From: a virus
Direction: 5' to 3' (one strand)
IMG/VR virus record: IMGVR_UViG_3300028597_000009
Span: 1 to 64,000 of that record
Length of the DNA: 64,000 nucleotides
Shown here: piece after piece, positions 51,707-60,726 of the stretch
How the letters are laid out: each line of letters opens with the position of its first letter
How positions within the stretch are numbered: the stretch's first letter is position 1
The notes under the pieces: model-generated
The model's database searches: none
The model's input: only the letters and a program-made list of their open reading frames with translations
Told to the model about the DNA's origin: nothing
Program-made: the position numbers and the translations under genes

Positions 51707-53785
51707 ATGACCGCCATGGCTCAGCATCTGTCTCCGTTCATGGAGGTGGAATACAAACCGAACAAGGCGCTGCTGAAGAACTACCACTACCTCGCGGCTT
51801 CGTATCTGTCCGTGATGTACCAGTGGGACTACGACACAGTTCTTGAGTTGTGCGAAAAGATCTTCATTCCAAATGAGAACGGCTTTAAAGAAGCCAAGTT
51901 CAAGGTCTTTCAGAAGAACAAGTATGGCGACCGTGTTCCAGTCGTTATGCCTGCGCGTGAATTCTTTCAAACGGTACAGGACAAGAACTATCACCTGTCT
52001 CCGTCGTTGGTGGCCTACACTCACACTGACGAAAAGCAATCCGTCAACGCTATTGGTACCGATACCTTTATTGAATTCCGTCGTTTGTATAAAGGCAAGC
52101 GTAAAGGTGTTCCGCACGGTAGTGACGACTGGCAAGCGTTCAACGAAATCCAGAACGCACTGAAGATCTTCAACAACGCCCAGTCGGGTGGTATGTCGTC
52201 TTCGGGTACTCCGCTGTTCAACAAGTCTGGCCACACCACACTGACCAGCACCTGCCGTGCATTGACTTCGACGGCTAACCTGATTAACGAGCGGTTGATT
52301 ACAGGTAACCGACTCCTGCTCAGTTACAACAAGTCCATGGAACTGTTTGTCAGTACCTTGGCATTCTCGGATCGCAAACTGATCCAGAAAGTGATCGACG
52401 ACTTCCAAATGAAGTACGCAACAGTCGATCAAGTAATGGACATGATCAAACGTTGCAGCGCTTATTACTGGAACAATCCAAGTAGCATTAAAGCGATGGA
52501 GATGTTTGTTAAGAACCTGACTCCGCTGGAACTGACGATCCTGCTCTGCACCATGGACTTGCGTGGTCTGTACACGACCAACCCTGAGATGATGCGGACG
52601 TTCTTCGACGAGTGGTGTGCAATCCCCGCCATTCCAGAAGTGGGTAAACCAGAAGACTTCGTTAAACCAGCCAACGATGACTACAAGGTTCTTTGTGTCA
52701 CTAAGCTGGGCAAGAGCGCAACTGCTGAACAGATCAACCACCTCAACGCTTACCACATTACGTTGGAGCAGAAGTGGGGCGAGTTCATCAAGGCGTTCCT
52801 CAAGTCTGAGATCCCACCAACCGGTATCTTCAGCGTTAAAGAGATCGTGCGTGAAAACGTATTGACCTCCGACACAGACTCCATGATCTACTCCGTGGAC
52901 ATGATCGTTGACGACTACGTTAAGGGTCCTGAATCCGGTCTGTGCTTCAACGGTGTATTGACCTACTTCATTCGTTCGATCTCTGTAGACCAGCATGCTC
53001 GTCTCAGTAAGAACATGAACGTAGCGAACCGCTACCTGCACCGTCTGAACATGAAGAACGAATACCTGTTCGGTTCGTATGTAACGACTTCGATGTCGAA
53101 GCACTACTACGCACTGCAGTTGATGATTGAAGGCATCCTCAACGATGAGCCTGATCTCGAAACCAAAGGCGTTCACTTGCGCGGTATCAAGATCGCCATG
53201 AAGGTACGTGAGTTCACCAACAAGTTGATGCGGGATGTATTGAACTGTATCTACAACGGTGGTCAGCTCGATGCACCTGATCTGTTGCAACAAGTGGCTG
53301 ATCTGGAACGTGCTCTGTTCGAAGAGATCGAAGCAGGTGGCTGGAGCTGGTTGACCAAGAACGGGATTAAGGAAGAAGCGGCCTACACCACTCCTGAGTC
53401 GTCGATCTACTTCTACCACGAGATGTGGGTGAAGGTGTTCGCTGAGAAGTATGGCGCGGCTCCTGAGCTGCCGTACCGTGCGTACAAGGTTAACTTGGAC
53501 ATGAACAACAAGACGAAGATGAAGAACTACTTTGACTTGGTTAAGGACACTGAGGTCGGTAAGAAGTTTGAAGCTTACATCACCGAACGTAGTTCCTTGA
53601 CATCCGTTTATATCCCAGTCGACATGATCGAATCGATTGGCGGTATCCCGAAAGAGATCTTGCCGATTGTAGATACTCGGTTGTTGATTGCACAGAACTT
53701 CAAATCCATTTATGCCATTCTGGAATCACTTGGTTTGTTCATTATGAACTCCAAGGTATCCCGTCTGGTATCCGATGAACATTAA
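51707..53785 (+). CDS. Divergent family-B-like DNA polymerase, catalytic portion
   Basis: A 692-residue protein. SDTDSMIY (388-395; DTDS at 389-392) matches motif C of family B polymerases, where the two Asp bind metal. Around 149-200, NALKIFNNAQSGG then LTSTCRALTSTANLIN resembles motif B and the helix after it (Lys153, Asn157). The exonuclease domain and a clear motif A (DxxSLYPS) are absent, so the first half of the polymerase may be a separate gene outside the window, or motif A has diverged beyond recognition. The gap between motifs B and C is longer than in T4 polymerase. It would replicate the genome inside the phage nucleus. I am sure it is a real conserved gene but less sure of the polymerase name. 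Confidence 0.65.
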   Translation: MTAMAQHLSPFMEVEYKPNKALLKNYHYLAASYLSVMYQWDYDTVLELCEKIFIPNENGFKEAKFKVFQKNKYGDRVPVVMPAREFFQTVQDKNYHLSPSLVAYTHTDEKQSVNAIGTDTFIEFRRLYKGKRKGVPHGSDDWQAFNEIQNALKIFNNAQSGGMSSSGTPLFNKSGHTTLTSTCRALTSTANLINERLITGNRLLLSYNKSMELFVSTLAFSDRKLIQKVIDDFQMKYATVDQVMDMIKRCSAYYWNNPSSIKAMEMFVKNLTPLELTILLCTMDLRGLYTTNPEMMRTFFDEWCAIPAIPEVGKPEDFVKPANDDYKVLCVTKLGKSATAEQINHLNAYHITLEQKWGEFIKAFLKSEIPPTGIFSVKEIVRENVLTSDTDSMIYSVDMIVDDYVKGPESGLCFNGVLTYFIRSISVDQHARLSKNMNVANRYLHRLNMKNEYLFGSYVTTSMSKHYYALQLMIEGILNDEPDLETKGVHLRGIKIAMKVREFTNKLMRDVLNCIYNGGQLDAPDLLQQVADLERALFEEIEAGGWSWLTKNGIKEEAAYTTPESSIYFYHEMWVKVFAEKYGAAPELPYRAYKVNLDMNNKTKMKNYFDLVKDTEVGKKFEAYITERSSLTSVYIPVDMIESIGGIPKEILPIVDTRLLIAQNFKSIYAILESLGLFIMNSKVSRLVSDEH

Positions 53786-53797
53786 TAGGGGACGGCC

Positions 53798-54127
53798 ATG
53801 GGTACGTTACATTCCTTAGATGCAGCTAGGCGTAAACGTGCCCGACGGACGGAACTGTTTGGAAAGGCACAACAGCTGAGAGAGTTGGTTGCTAACTATC
53901 TCAGCGAGTACCTGCGTTCTTGCGACGACTTGGTAGCGGCTAATGACGCGCTAACTGCGTATAACCGTAAGCCTTGGTACCTCAAGTTCTTTAGTAACCA
54001 TGAAAAGATGCTCCTTGTAATGAACATCGACCGAGCTACTGATTATTGTGAAGCCCAACGACGGAACCTTATCAACGCTCGAAGTAGTCTTGGTAAGGAA
54101 CTCTTTAAAGAAGTGCTGAGCATTTAA
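53798..54127 (+). CDS. Small basic coiled protein, 109 aa
   Basis: Behind AGGGGA, 12 bases after the polymerase-like gene. The 109-residue product is basic (RKRARRTE near 12-18) and almost entirely helical, likely a coiled coil that could bind nucleic acid. The location suggests a replication accessory role; no family recognised. Confidence 0.72.
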   Translation: MGTLHSLDAARRKRARRTELFGKAQQLRELVANYLSEYLRSCDDLVAANDALTAYNRKPWYLKFFSNHEKMLLVMNIDRATDYCEAQRRNLINARSSLGKELFKEVLSI

Positions 54128-54147
54128 GATATACTCGAAGTCGAACC

Positions 54148-54155
54148 TATATTAC
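54148..54155 (+). promoter_or_regulatory. Early (virion RNAP) promoter
   Basis: Exact TATATTAC in the context CGAACCTATATTACTTGGG. A hairpin (AAGGTA/TACCTT, loop ATCAA) follows at 54166-54182. The start codon is at 54201. Confidence 0.85.
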
Positions 54156-54200
54156 TTGGGTGATAAAGGTAATCAATACCTTCCACCGTTGGAGTTCAGC

Positions 54201-54722
54201 ATGAGTCGTGAAATTCGCAAAGTGCCTAAAGACTGGGCGCACCCTATTGATCCTCGTGGTCATCACCATGACGGCAGTGTGTGGTACATTCCTCAGCACG
54301 ACGGTAGCCGGTGGCATAACGATAGCACTGACTACGACGAGGAAAAGGCTAAGTGGGATCGGGGCGAATATCCTGACTACGCCTCTGAGGATAGCAAGAA
54401 GCTGTCTTATGAGGCATGGAACGGCAAGCGCCCTGAAAGGAACCGGTATATGCCGGTCTGGGCTGAAGAAGAGAAGACTCACTTCATGCTCTACGAAACC
54501 ACAACAGAAGGTACACCAAAGAGTCCTGCATTCGACAACATCGAAGAGCTGGCTCAGTGGTTGGCCGTTACCAAAGCCACAACCTTCGGACGCGAGGTAG
54601 GGTCCTATGAGACCTGGCTGGCGTTCTGTCAGAAGGGGAGTACCTGCGGGGTCGGCTTCGTCATGGATTCTGATGGTAGTAACTTTGCCACAGGTGTAGA
54701 TGTTGTAGCCAAGCAACCATAA
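54201..54722 (+). CDS. Early protein, 173 aa, function unknown
   Basis: ATG 54201 with TTGGAG six bases upstream; the longer reading from 54156 would run into the promoter leader. The N-terminal half is rich in His, Asp, Trp, Tyr and Glu with a series of HDGS/HHDGS and DYDEEK-like segments, as in acidic host-interaction proteins. The C-terminal half has a small alpha/beta pattern. It is a single-gene early unit ending at a strong hairpin terminator. Confidence 0.77.
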   Translation: MSREIRKVPKDWAHPIDPRGHHHDGSVWYIPQHDGSRWHNDSTDYDEEKAKWDRGEYPDYASEDSKKLSYEAWNGKRPERNRYMPVWAEEEKTHFMLYETTTEGTPKSPAFDNIEELAQWLAVTKATTFGREVGSYETWLAFCQKGSTCGVGFVMDSDGSNFATGVDVVAKQP

Positions 54723-54729
54723 ACCTATA

Positions 54730-54775
54730 ACTCCTACTGCCCTTTGCGGGGCAGTAGGAGTATAAGGATTTTCAA
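54730..54775 (+). terminator. Intrinsic terminator
   Basis: A 12-bp perfect stem (54730-54741 with 54750-54761) on a CTTTGCGG-type loop. The T-rich tail is interrupted (GATTTTC). It ends the single-gene early unit and may also protect the convergent minus-strand gene. Confidence 0.75.
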
Positions 54776-54853
54776 TTTATTTTCATTTTTATTTGTAAAA
54801 AAGGAAGTACTTCGTCGGATTAAACCGTTAAGTCTTCTCCCGTAAGATGAAAA

Positions 54854-55954
54854 TCAATTAAAATTGACGATGTTCAGTTCTTTCACTTCTTTCGCCAAAT
54901 CGATCAACACCTGTCTGAAACTATTACCCGGCACACTTCTGTAGCGGTTAATCATAGTGTCAATGCAACGGTTGATAGGAACGTTGATGTCACTCGCCTT
55001 GTAGCCCATGCGGTTACCGATCGCCAGATAGATGGCGTACAGCTTCAGCACCTGTGGTTCCCAAGCCCACACAGTTTGCGAGAACACATTGTTCTGGCCC
55101 GGATCAACATAGTTGAAGAACGGTTCCCGATACACGCTACCGATCTGGGTAATCAGGTTACCCACATCTATTAGACGACGGTCCGTGAGGGCGTCAATAA
55201 GGAAGACCAGATATTCCTTGAGCAGCTTCTCCTCACCCAGCGTGTTGAACACCACATTGTTAGTAGAGAGGAGAATCTTCAGCGGCTCTTCCTTTACAAA
55301 GAACTCGTAGAGGATGTTCGTGACCGTCAACTGGTTATGGATCAGGGTAGCGGTGACCAGCGGATACTGACAGACGTACGCATGGATGCCCGTGTTGGTC
55401 ATGCGGTCTTGGTTCATGTACAACCACCAGCCCAGCGCCAGCTCTACCAGATCGATACCAATAATGGCACAGTCCTTGAACTGTCCTTTAATGACGGGTT
55501 TCTCGACAGTGTGTTTGTACCCACGTTCCAATACCGTAGAGAACAACGGAATAACCGGTTTCAGTTTTTCTACACGAAGGTCGTCATTATAGGCGTAGGT
55601 CTTTGTGTTATCGATCAGAACCCAGTGCTCTTGAACGTTCTCACGATAGAAACCATCAACCGTCGTTTCACCGATATGGTTGATAGAAGTAATCTTAAAC
55701 GTGGTGCACAATGAATTAGCACGGAAACGTGTATACTTTACCACGTAATCGAGTTCCCAGTCTGGATCGATGCTGAGCATCTGCAACAACCCTACCAGCC
55801 GGTGCTGGTTCTCCAGATTGAAAGGTGTGCGGTCAACGTAGTCACGGAAGTCTTTGCGGTTGATTTCAGTGACACGTTGAAGGTTATCCATTCCAGCAAA
55901 GCGACTACGGGGGTAGACGAACTTTCCGATATCAGGTAAAGAGAGAGTCAGCAT
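54854..55954 (-). CDS. Virion-like protein, 366 aa, minus strand
   Basis: A 366-residue, Asn/Tyr/Leu-rich protein, the only minus-strand gene between 45557 and the window end. No membrane helix, signal peptide or catalytic motif is evident. Residues 60-130 look beta-rich, the rest helical. Its upstream region is shared with the chimallin gene, so its promoter must be in 55955-56236. Reversed orientation among early plus genes suggests late expression. A virion role is likely but unproven. Confidence 0.75.
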   Translation of the reverse strand: MLTLSLPDIGKFVYPRSRFAGMDNLQRVTEINRKDFRDYVDRTPFNLENQHRLVGLLQMLSIDPDWELDYVVKYTRFRANSLCTTFKITSINHIGETTVDGFYRENVQEHWVLIDNTKTYAYNDDLRVEKLKPVIPLFSTVLERGYKHTVEKPVIKGQFKDCAIIGIDLVELALGWWLYMNQDRMTNTGIHAYVCQYPLVTATLIHNQLTVTNILYEFFVKEEPLKILLSTNNVVFNTLGEEKLLKEYLVFLIDALTDRRLIDVGNLITQIGSVYREPFFNYVDPGQNNVFSQTVWAWEPQVLKLYAIYLAIGNRMGYKASDINVPINRCIDTMINRYRSVPGNSFRQVLIDLAKEVKELNIVNFN

Positions 55955-56086
55955 GTGATAGCCTTCAGGATATAAAGTATCAGTGAAACGCTATTATATT
56001 GTAGATGACTACATCAGGGGTAATTCCCTGAAGGGACCATAGCGTAATTTAAAAATTCGTGGTGTGGGTTTTAATGCCACTTTGCC

Positions 56087-56094
56087 TATATCAT
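56087..56094 (+). promoter_or_regulatory. Early-promoter-like element, distal to chimallin
   Basis: TATATCAT in the context GCCTATATCATCC, followed by a short hairpin CCTA/TAGG (56095-56108). It differs from TATATTAC at two positions and matches the phuZ element in its last four bases. Confidence 0.5.
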
Positions 56095-56142
56095 CCTAGA
56101 CGTTTAGGGTGTAAACGGGGTGGGCTAAGAAAATTTGAAGCC

Positions 56143-56150
56143 TACATTAC
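56143..56150 (+). promoter_or_regulatory. Early promoter, proximal to chimallin
   Basis: TACATTAC in the context TTTGAAGCCTACATTACTAA, one mismatch to TATATTAC. An 8-bp hairpin (56167-56174 with 56178-56185) follows. The chimallin start is at 56237. Confidence 0.7.
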
Positions 56151-56236
56151 TAATGGGACTAGTAATACAGATGTTCGACATTTGTGAATATGGTCTCGCT
56201 TAAGCAAACTATCTTCGTACACAAGGAAATTATACC

Positions 56237-58237
56237 ATGACTTTGAACACTGGCGACAGCAGCGCTTGGGGCACCAGCGACGACAACACCGGCAAGCCTA
56301 CTGGCGGCAACAATGCTCCTGTCGGCGGCCTGGCAGGTTTGTTCCGTCTCCCGTCCATGACCTCGGACAACCGCAACCTGAAAGAAGTCTCCGAAACCAT
56401 GGAGAAGGTTGCACAGATCTACGAGAACGCGAAGAAGTCCACCACCAACGAACTGCAGCGCAAGATCATTCCAACGATCGAATCCCTGACCTCCTCGATC
56501 TCGCCGCTGCTTCCCGGCCTGGGCCTGTACTGCACCTACGAAGGCACCATGTACGTCATGGGCGTCCTGTTCTCCAACCGCAACCTGACCATCGGTTCTG
56601 AGCGCATCACCATCAGCGGCATGAACAACATGACCCAGCAGGTTTCGATCCCTGTTGCCCCGGCCCAATACGCCAACGGTCAGTTCCTGGAAAAGCTGAA
56701 AGGTCACTACGTCCGTCACGCCGAAAGCCAAGGCGTCAAGAACGTATCCGTGATCAACATGATCGTGGTGGATTTGGAGATGCTCGCGCATCCCGAAGCC
56801 GGCGAGCAGAAAGACTGGCCTCACAACATCGCCAACTACCTGGCGAGCGAGTGGGAAGAAGCCATCATGGTCAAATCGGTTCAGGAAATCTGCGCCGCTG
56901 GCTATGCAACTCCGAACCCGTTCGCAACTCCTGAGCAGCCATACGGCAAGGACAACTGCGCCGAAGCTCGCGTTAGCGCCATCAGCAACCGTGTAACCAA
57001 AGGTCGTACTCTGACCGCGGCCAACATGGAAGTGATCGCTTCCACCATCAACAACAACAGCAACATCAGCAACTACTCCGGCAACTCGAAAGAGATCGCT
57101 CGGGCTACTGCGATCGTTGGCCTGAACGCTGTTAGCTGGGAAGAGCACAACCGCTTCATCATGTCGCACCGCACTCCAGACCAGATGTCGAACCTCCAGA
57201 ACTTCCTGGGCGCCGGCGGCATGGGTGGTGCAGTGTTCCCGAACGGTTACCGTCCACTGCGTCCAGTGATCACCGTGGAAGCGGTGCAAGCTGGTGAGCA
57301 ACTGCAGAACAACGGCGGACTGTACCCGTTCTTCTACGGCCTGTACCTGCTGATGTCCACCAACAACAACTACGTCTTCGCAGAAGCCTTGCGTCGTCAC
57401 AGTGTTGGTGCACGCGGCAACCTGGCTGACCTGGAAGTTCGCATCAACCAGATGCTGGCTCAGATCCCTGGCGGTCTGCAAGCTCAGCGCATCACTCTGG
57501 ACGACAAGAAGATCGCGGATACCGATCTGGTGAACCAATGGATTCGCCAGAATGTGTCCCCACATGCAACGTTCCAGGTCAACCTGATCTCGAGCGGCCC
57601 GCATGCGTCGATCATGAACTTCCTGTTCCGCCTGGCCGGCAAGTCCAACGTGAACGAGGTCAAGACCACGATCGCTCTGATCGATGCAATGACCAACAAC
57701 AAGCTGTCCGAAATCATCAAGCGCAACCTGGCAGCCAACAGCGGCTGGAACCCTGGCAAGCCAGTGCTCCTGCCTACCGGCATGATCGCAGTAAACGGCC
57801 TGGCCGAGTACGGCGACAAGAAGCTCAACACCCAGGAAGTGGACGAGATGATGATCTCGCACGTCAAGGGCAAGGGCGGCCAAGCAGCGATCGAGTCGTA
57901 CCTGGGCACTCAGTACGGGTCCAACCCGCACGAAGAGTTCAAGCAACGCGCTCAGAAACTGCGTGTCGAACTGTCGTCGTCGATCTTCGATGGCAAGGTT
58001 CACATCAACGGTTTCGCACAACCGCACATCTGGGCACCGGACTTCATGTCGGCACTGGGTGAAGCAATGGACAGCATCGGTCAACTGAACGTGGCGAACA
58101 ACCTCGGCAGCTGGCGTTCGAACGCTCTGGTGTACGCACCGGGCGTAGGTCTGGCCACTGTGTCGGCCGCCGGTTCCAACAACCCGACTGGTTCGGGCCT
58201 GGGCGTGGCGTACAACATGGGTCAATCCTTCATGTAA
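56237..58237 (+). CDS. chmA: Chimallin (ChmA), phage-nucleus shell protein
   Basis: A 666-residue protein, near the length of the known chimallins (631 in 201phi2-1 gp105; phiKZ gp54 somewhat shorter). It has a Gly/Asn-rich disordered N-terminus (1-30), a large mixed alpha/beta core and a Gly-rich flexible C-terminal tail (about 640-666), the layout of ChmA subunits whose tails lock neighbouring tiles. Codon use is very biased to C-ending codons, as expected for the most abundant early protein. Two early promoter elements lie upstream and a terminator downstream. The next gene is the non-virion RNAP beta-prime subunit, exactly the phiKZ gp54-gp55 order. The protein assembles the proteinaceous compartment that encloses replicating DNA and shields it from DNA-targeting defences. 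Confidence 0.88.
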   Translation: MTLNTGDSSAWGTSDDNTGKPTGGNNAPVGGLAGLFRLPSMTSDNRNLKEVSETMEKVAQIYENAKKSTTNELQRKIIPTIESLTSSISPLLPGLGLYCTYEGTMYVMGVLFSNRNLTIGSERITISGMNNMTQQVSIPVAPAQYANGQFLEKLKGHYVRHAESQGVKNVSVINMIVVDLEMLAHPEAGEQKDWPHNIANYLASEWEEAIMVKSVQEICAAGYATPNPFATPEQPYGKDNCAEARVSAISNRVTKGRTLTAANMEVIASTINNNSNISNYSGNSKEIARATAIVGLNAVSWEEHNRFIMSHRTPDQMSNLQNFLGAGGMGGAVFPNGYRPLRPVITVEAVQAGEQLQNNGGLYPFFYGLYLLMSTNNNYVFAEALRRHSVGARGNLADLEVRINQMLAQIPGGLQAQRITLDDKKIADTDLVNQWIRQNVSPHATFQVNLISSGPHASIMNFLFRLAGKSNVNEVKTTIALIDAMTNNKLSEIIKRNLAANSGWNPGKPVLLPTGMIAVNGLAEYGDKKLNTQEVDEMMISHVKGKGGQAAIESYLGTQYGSNPHEEFKQRAQKLRVELSSSIFDGKVHINGFAQPHIWAPDFMSALGEAMDSIGQLNVANNLGSWRSNALVYAPGVGLATVSAAGSNNPTGSGLGVAYNMGQSFM

Positions 58238-58264
58238 GACGGCCGTCGTGTCGTAACGAACCAG

Positions 58265-58307
58265 AGAGCGAGGAGGGTAATACCTCTTCGCTTTCTAGTT
58301 CTTTTTT
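58265..58307 (+). terminator. Intrinsic terminator after chimallin
   Basis: A ten-bp stem (58267-58276 with 58283-58292) followed by CTTTTTTC. It separates the abundant chimallin transcript from the RNAP gene. Confidence 0.85.
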
Positions 58308-58328
58308 CTCTTTTTTCTGGAGTTAGTC

Positions 58329-59945
58329 ATGTACCTTCCCGAACTTACTCCTTCCAATGAAAAAGCTATTGCTGCGCTAACTCAGTACAGCGAAGAAGCA
58401 CTGGATCCGATTCCGCACTTCACAGCGTTTGCCAAGAAGTTCGGTAAGTCCTTGGAAGACGACCCGCTTTACTCTCGTCCGTTGTATATCGACTTCGAGG
58501 ATTTCGACTATCTTCACGATACCAGTCGCCTCAAGCCGGTCTACCTGAACGACTTCGATTTCAACATCCAGGAAGATCGCGATACACTGGCGCGTCTCAC
58601 TCGGATGGAGTTCAATGGTAACTCGTTTGAAACGGTTGCACGTTGTACTTGTGGTAAGCTGCGGGGTAACTACCGACTGAAGCAAGGCAAAGCCTGTGAC
58701 GTCTGTGGTGATGTCCCTGAGCTGTTCTTGGACAAGGGCGAGGATACTCGTCTGTGGTTGCGTTGTCCTGAAGGCGTAACTGCTTTCATCAACATCGGCT
58801 TCTTCACAACCTTCTTTAACAAGGTGGGTATTGGTAGCCCGAAGGTTTGTGTGCCGCGTTACTTCATTGACCCGGTCTATCGTGCTCAGGTTAATAAACA
58901 GAAGAACACCACTCAGGTACTTCTGCGCAACATGTTGGAAGAACTTCAGATCACTCAGATCGACCTCAATACGTTCCACGAGCGTTGCGACGACCTGATG
59001 CACTGGATGTTGATCGGTAACGGTAAACGTCACTGCACCACTTCTCATGAAGGCGTGTTGTTGATGGATGTGTACCAGAAGAACCGCCACTTGGCCTTCT
59101 GCAAATACATCAAGGTACCGAACCGCTACGCCACTGTGTTGGAGAAGGCGGGTAAAGAGATTTACTCGTACAGTCACCAACCAGAAACGGCTAAGCTGTA
59201 TTTTGCCATCGCCGACACCAAGCGTTCCAATCAGGTAGTCAAACTGTCTCAGGTTGATCTGAAGAAGAACGTAGCGATCGTTGGTAAGACTCTGGTCAAT
59301 CTGGCGGATCAGTACCGGAAGATCAACAACCCGAAAGCGTTGTTTGGTAAACCGGCTATCAACCGTAAGCACGTAGCGTCTGGCGCATTGCCATTCACCG
59401 GTCGTTCTGTGATTACCTCACAGACTGGTATCATCAACCCGGACGAACTGTTGGTTCCGTGGAAGATGTGCTTGTCGATGCTGGAATATCACATCACCTC
59501 GTTCCTGTATCGTCGTGGCCATACTCCGTACGAAGCAATTCGTCGAATTAACCAAGCGGCGTACAATATTGATCCACTGATCGATGAATTCTTTACGGAT
59601 CTGGAGGTAAACCGTAAGTGTGTCATCGAAGCTGGTCGAAATCCGTCGATTGAATATCTCAGTCTGCGGGCATTCTTCCTGCGTATCAACCGGGACCTTG
59701 AAGACGAAAGTATCAAGATTCCAATCTTGGCAGTTAAAGAGGCCAACGCCGACTTTGACGGTGACAACGTGTATGTTGTTATCATGGTTGACAACGAATC
59801 CAAAGCGAAAGCTTACGGCGCATTCGGTCACCACCAAGTGCTGGACCGCAACATTCCGTTCAGGGTTGGCGACTACGCTGGGCAGGCGGCCACTAACCTT
59901 ATGAACCTTAACACGCTGATGTCGCAAACACCGATCTTGGCGTAA
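58329..59945 (+). CDS. Non-virion RNA polymerase beta-prime subunit, N-terminal catalytic part (phiKZ gp55-like)
   Basis: A 538-residue protein. A zinc-ribbon-like set Cys106, Cys108, Cys123, Cys126 corresponds to the ribbon at the start of bacterial beta-prime. NADFDGD at the end (Asp475, Asp477, Asp479) is the canonical catalytic loop. The gene directly follows chimallin as in phiKZ, where gp55 joins gp68, gp71-73, gp74 and gp123 to form the polymerase that transcribes late genes. The remaining subunits are not in this window. Contrast with the virion copy at 10442, which has DHDGD and no evident Cys4 ribbon. Confidence 0.92.
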   Translation: MYLPELTPSNEKAIAALTQYSEEALDPIPHFTAFAKKFGKSLEDDPLYSRPLYIDFEDFDYLHDTSRLKPVYLNDFDFNIQEDRDTLARLTRMEFNGNSFETVARCTCGKLRGNYRLKQGKACDVCGDVPELFLDKGEDTRLWLRCPEGVTAFINIGFFTTFFNKVGIGSPKVCVPRYFIDPVYRAQVNKQKNTTQVLLRNMLEELQITQIDLNTFHERCDDLMHWMLIGNGKRHCTTSHEGVLLMDVYQKNRHLAFCKYIKVPNRYATVLEKAGKEIYSYSHQPETAKLYFAIADTKRSNQVVKLSQVDLKKNVAIVGKTLVNLADQYRKINNPKALFGKPAINRKHVASGALPFTGRSVITSQTGIINPDELLVPWKMCLSMLEYHITSFLYRRGHTPYEAIRRINQAAYNIDPLIDEFFTDLEVNRKCVIEAGRNPSIEYLSLRAFFLRINRDLEDESIKIPILAVKEANADFDGDNVYVVIMVDNESKAKAYGAFGHHQVLDRNIPFRVGDYAGQAATNLMNLNTLMSQTPILA

Positions 59946-59964
59946 CCAGTTAGAGGCAGGACTA

Positions 59965-60606
59965 ATGAACAGTGCTCACGCATTTACGTACGCTATTTCA
60001 GGTAGCTATACGGAAAACCAAATGCAGAAGTACTCCAACTACACGAACCAAGTCGCGCAAGCATTCCAGCAGGGTGGAGGCTGGCTAGCTGATCAAGCTA
60101 CTCGAGCGCTAGACGGGTTCAATACGTTTGTAAATTCCCGAGCATGGGAAATGAGCAAGCGGTTGTTGGGTAAGTCTGATGGTGATTACGTCAGTCGGTT
60201 TGAAATTGGTTACCTCGGCAGTGTCAATGGTCTGCAAGGTGCTCAGGGTTTCATGCGCGATTACATCATGGCGCACACTGGCATTCAGCAGGATTACCAG
60301 AACGATCTGATCGAGGGTTACGAGGGCAACTTCAGCAAGCTGTGTGTTGGTATTGGCGAGGAAAACATTTTCTATCGTCGTGCTATGAACGGCATGCTTC
60401 ATATCGAAACGGTCGATGACAAGCAACAGGCTCGACACACTCACTACATGGAAAGCATGGGTGGTGGATTGTCGTTCCGTGAGCGAGTAGATGTCCATAA
60501 GACTTGGGCCGCTATCGACCATCATCGTGCGAAGAAACTGTTCGACGTTACCAGCGAGCGCAACAACCCGCTGGCTACTGCTGAGGCCTCGTCAGACGAC
60601 GAATAA
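59965..60606 (+). CDS. Unknown protein, 213 aa (phiKZ gp56 position)
   Basis: A 213-residue protein starting 19 bases after the RNAP subunit and ending before a terminator, so both are in one unit. It is helical and Gln/Asn/Gly-rich at the start, His-rich in the last third (HTHY, DHHRAKK), and acidic at the end (SSDDE). No metal site can be assigned confidently. Its consistent position after the polymerase gene suggests a linked role, but none is known to me. Confidence 0.77.
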   Translation: MNSAHAFTYAISGSYTENQMQKYSNYTNQVAQAFQQGGGWLADQATRALDGFNTFVNSRAWEMSKRLLGKSDGDYVSRFEIGYLGSVNGLQGAQGFMRDYIMAHTGIQQDYQNDLIEGYEGNFSKLCVGIGEENIFYRRAMNGMLHIETVDDKQQARHTHYMESMGGGLSFRERVDVHKTWAAIDHHRAKKLFDVTSERNNPLATAEASSDDE

Positions 60607-60615
60607 GCAACTTTA

Positions 60616-60657
60616 ATAAACCAGGGGAGGGTGTGCCTTCCTTGGTTTATTTTTTTG
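60616..60657 (+). terminator. Intrinsic terminator
   Basis: A 13-bp stem with two wobble pairs (60618-60630 with 60636-60648) followed by TTTTTTTG. Confidence 0.88.
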
Positions 60658-60726
60658 TTTCACGCATCTTACAGCGCTTTGCTGTTTTATTCTTATAGAG
60701 GGTCCGATCACTAAAGGGTTTCCATC

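Larger units (their letters stand above)
55955..56236. promoter_or_regulatory. Divergent intergenic region upstream of chimallin
   Basis: 282 bases without a gene. It contains two early-promoter-like elements for the plus strand (56087 and 56143), small hairpins after each, and a CCTGAAGGG inverted element near 56027. The minus-strand gene at 54854 must also be driven from here; no element for it was recognised. Confidence 0.6.

Noticed and set aside
56159-58225. 688-codon minus-strand frame opposite chimallin
   Set aside because: Antisense shadow of the chimallin gene with unusual His/Val/Arg content; start lies in the chimallin promoter region.
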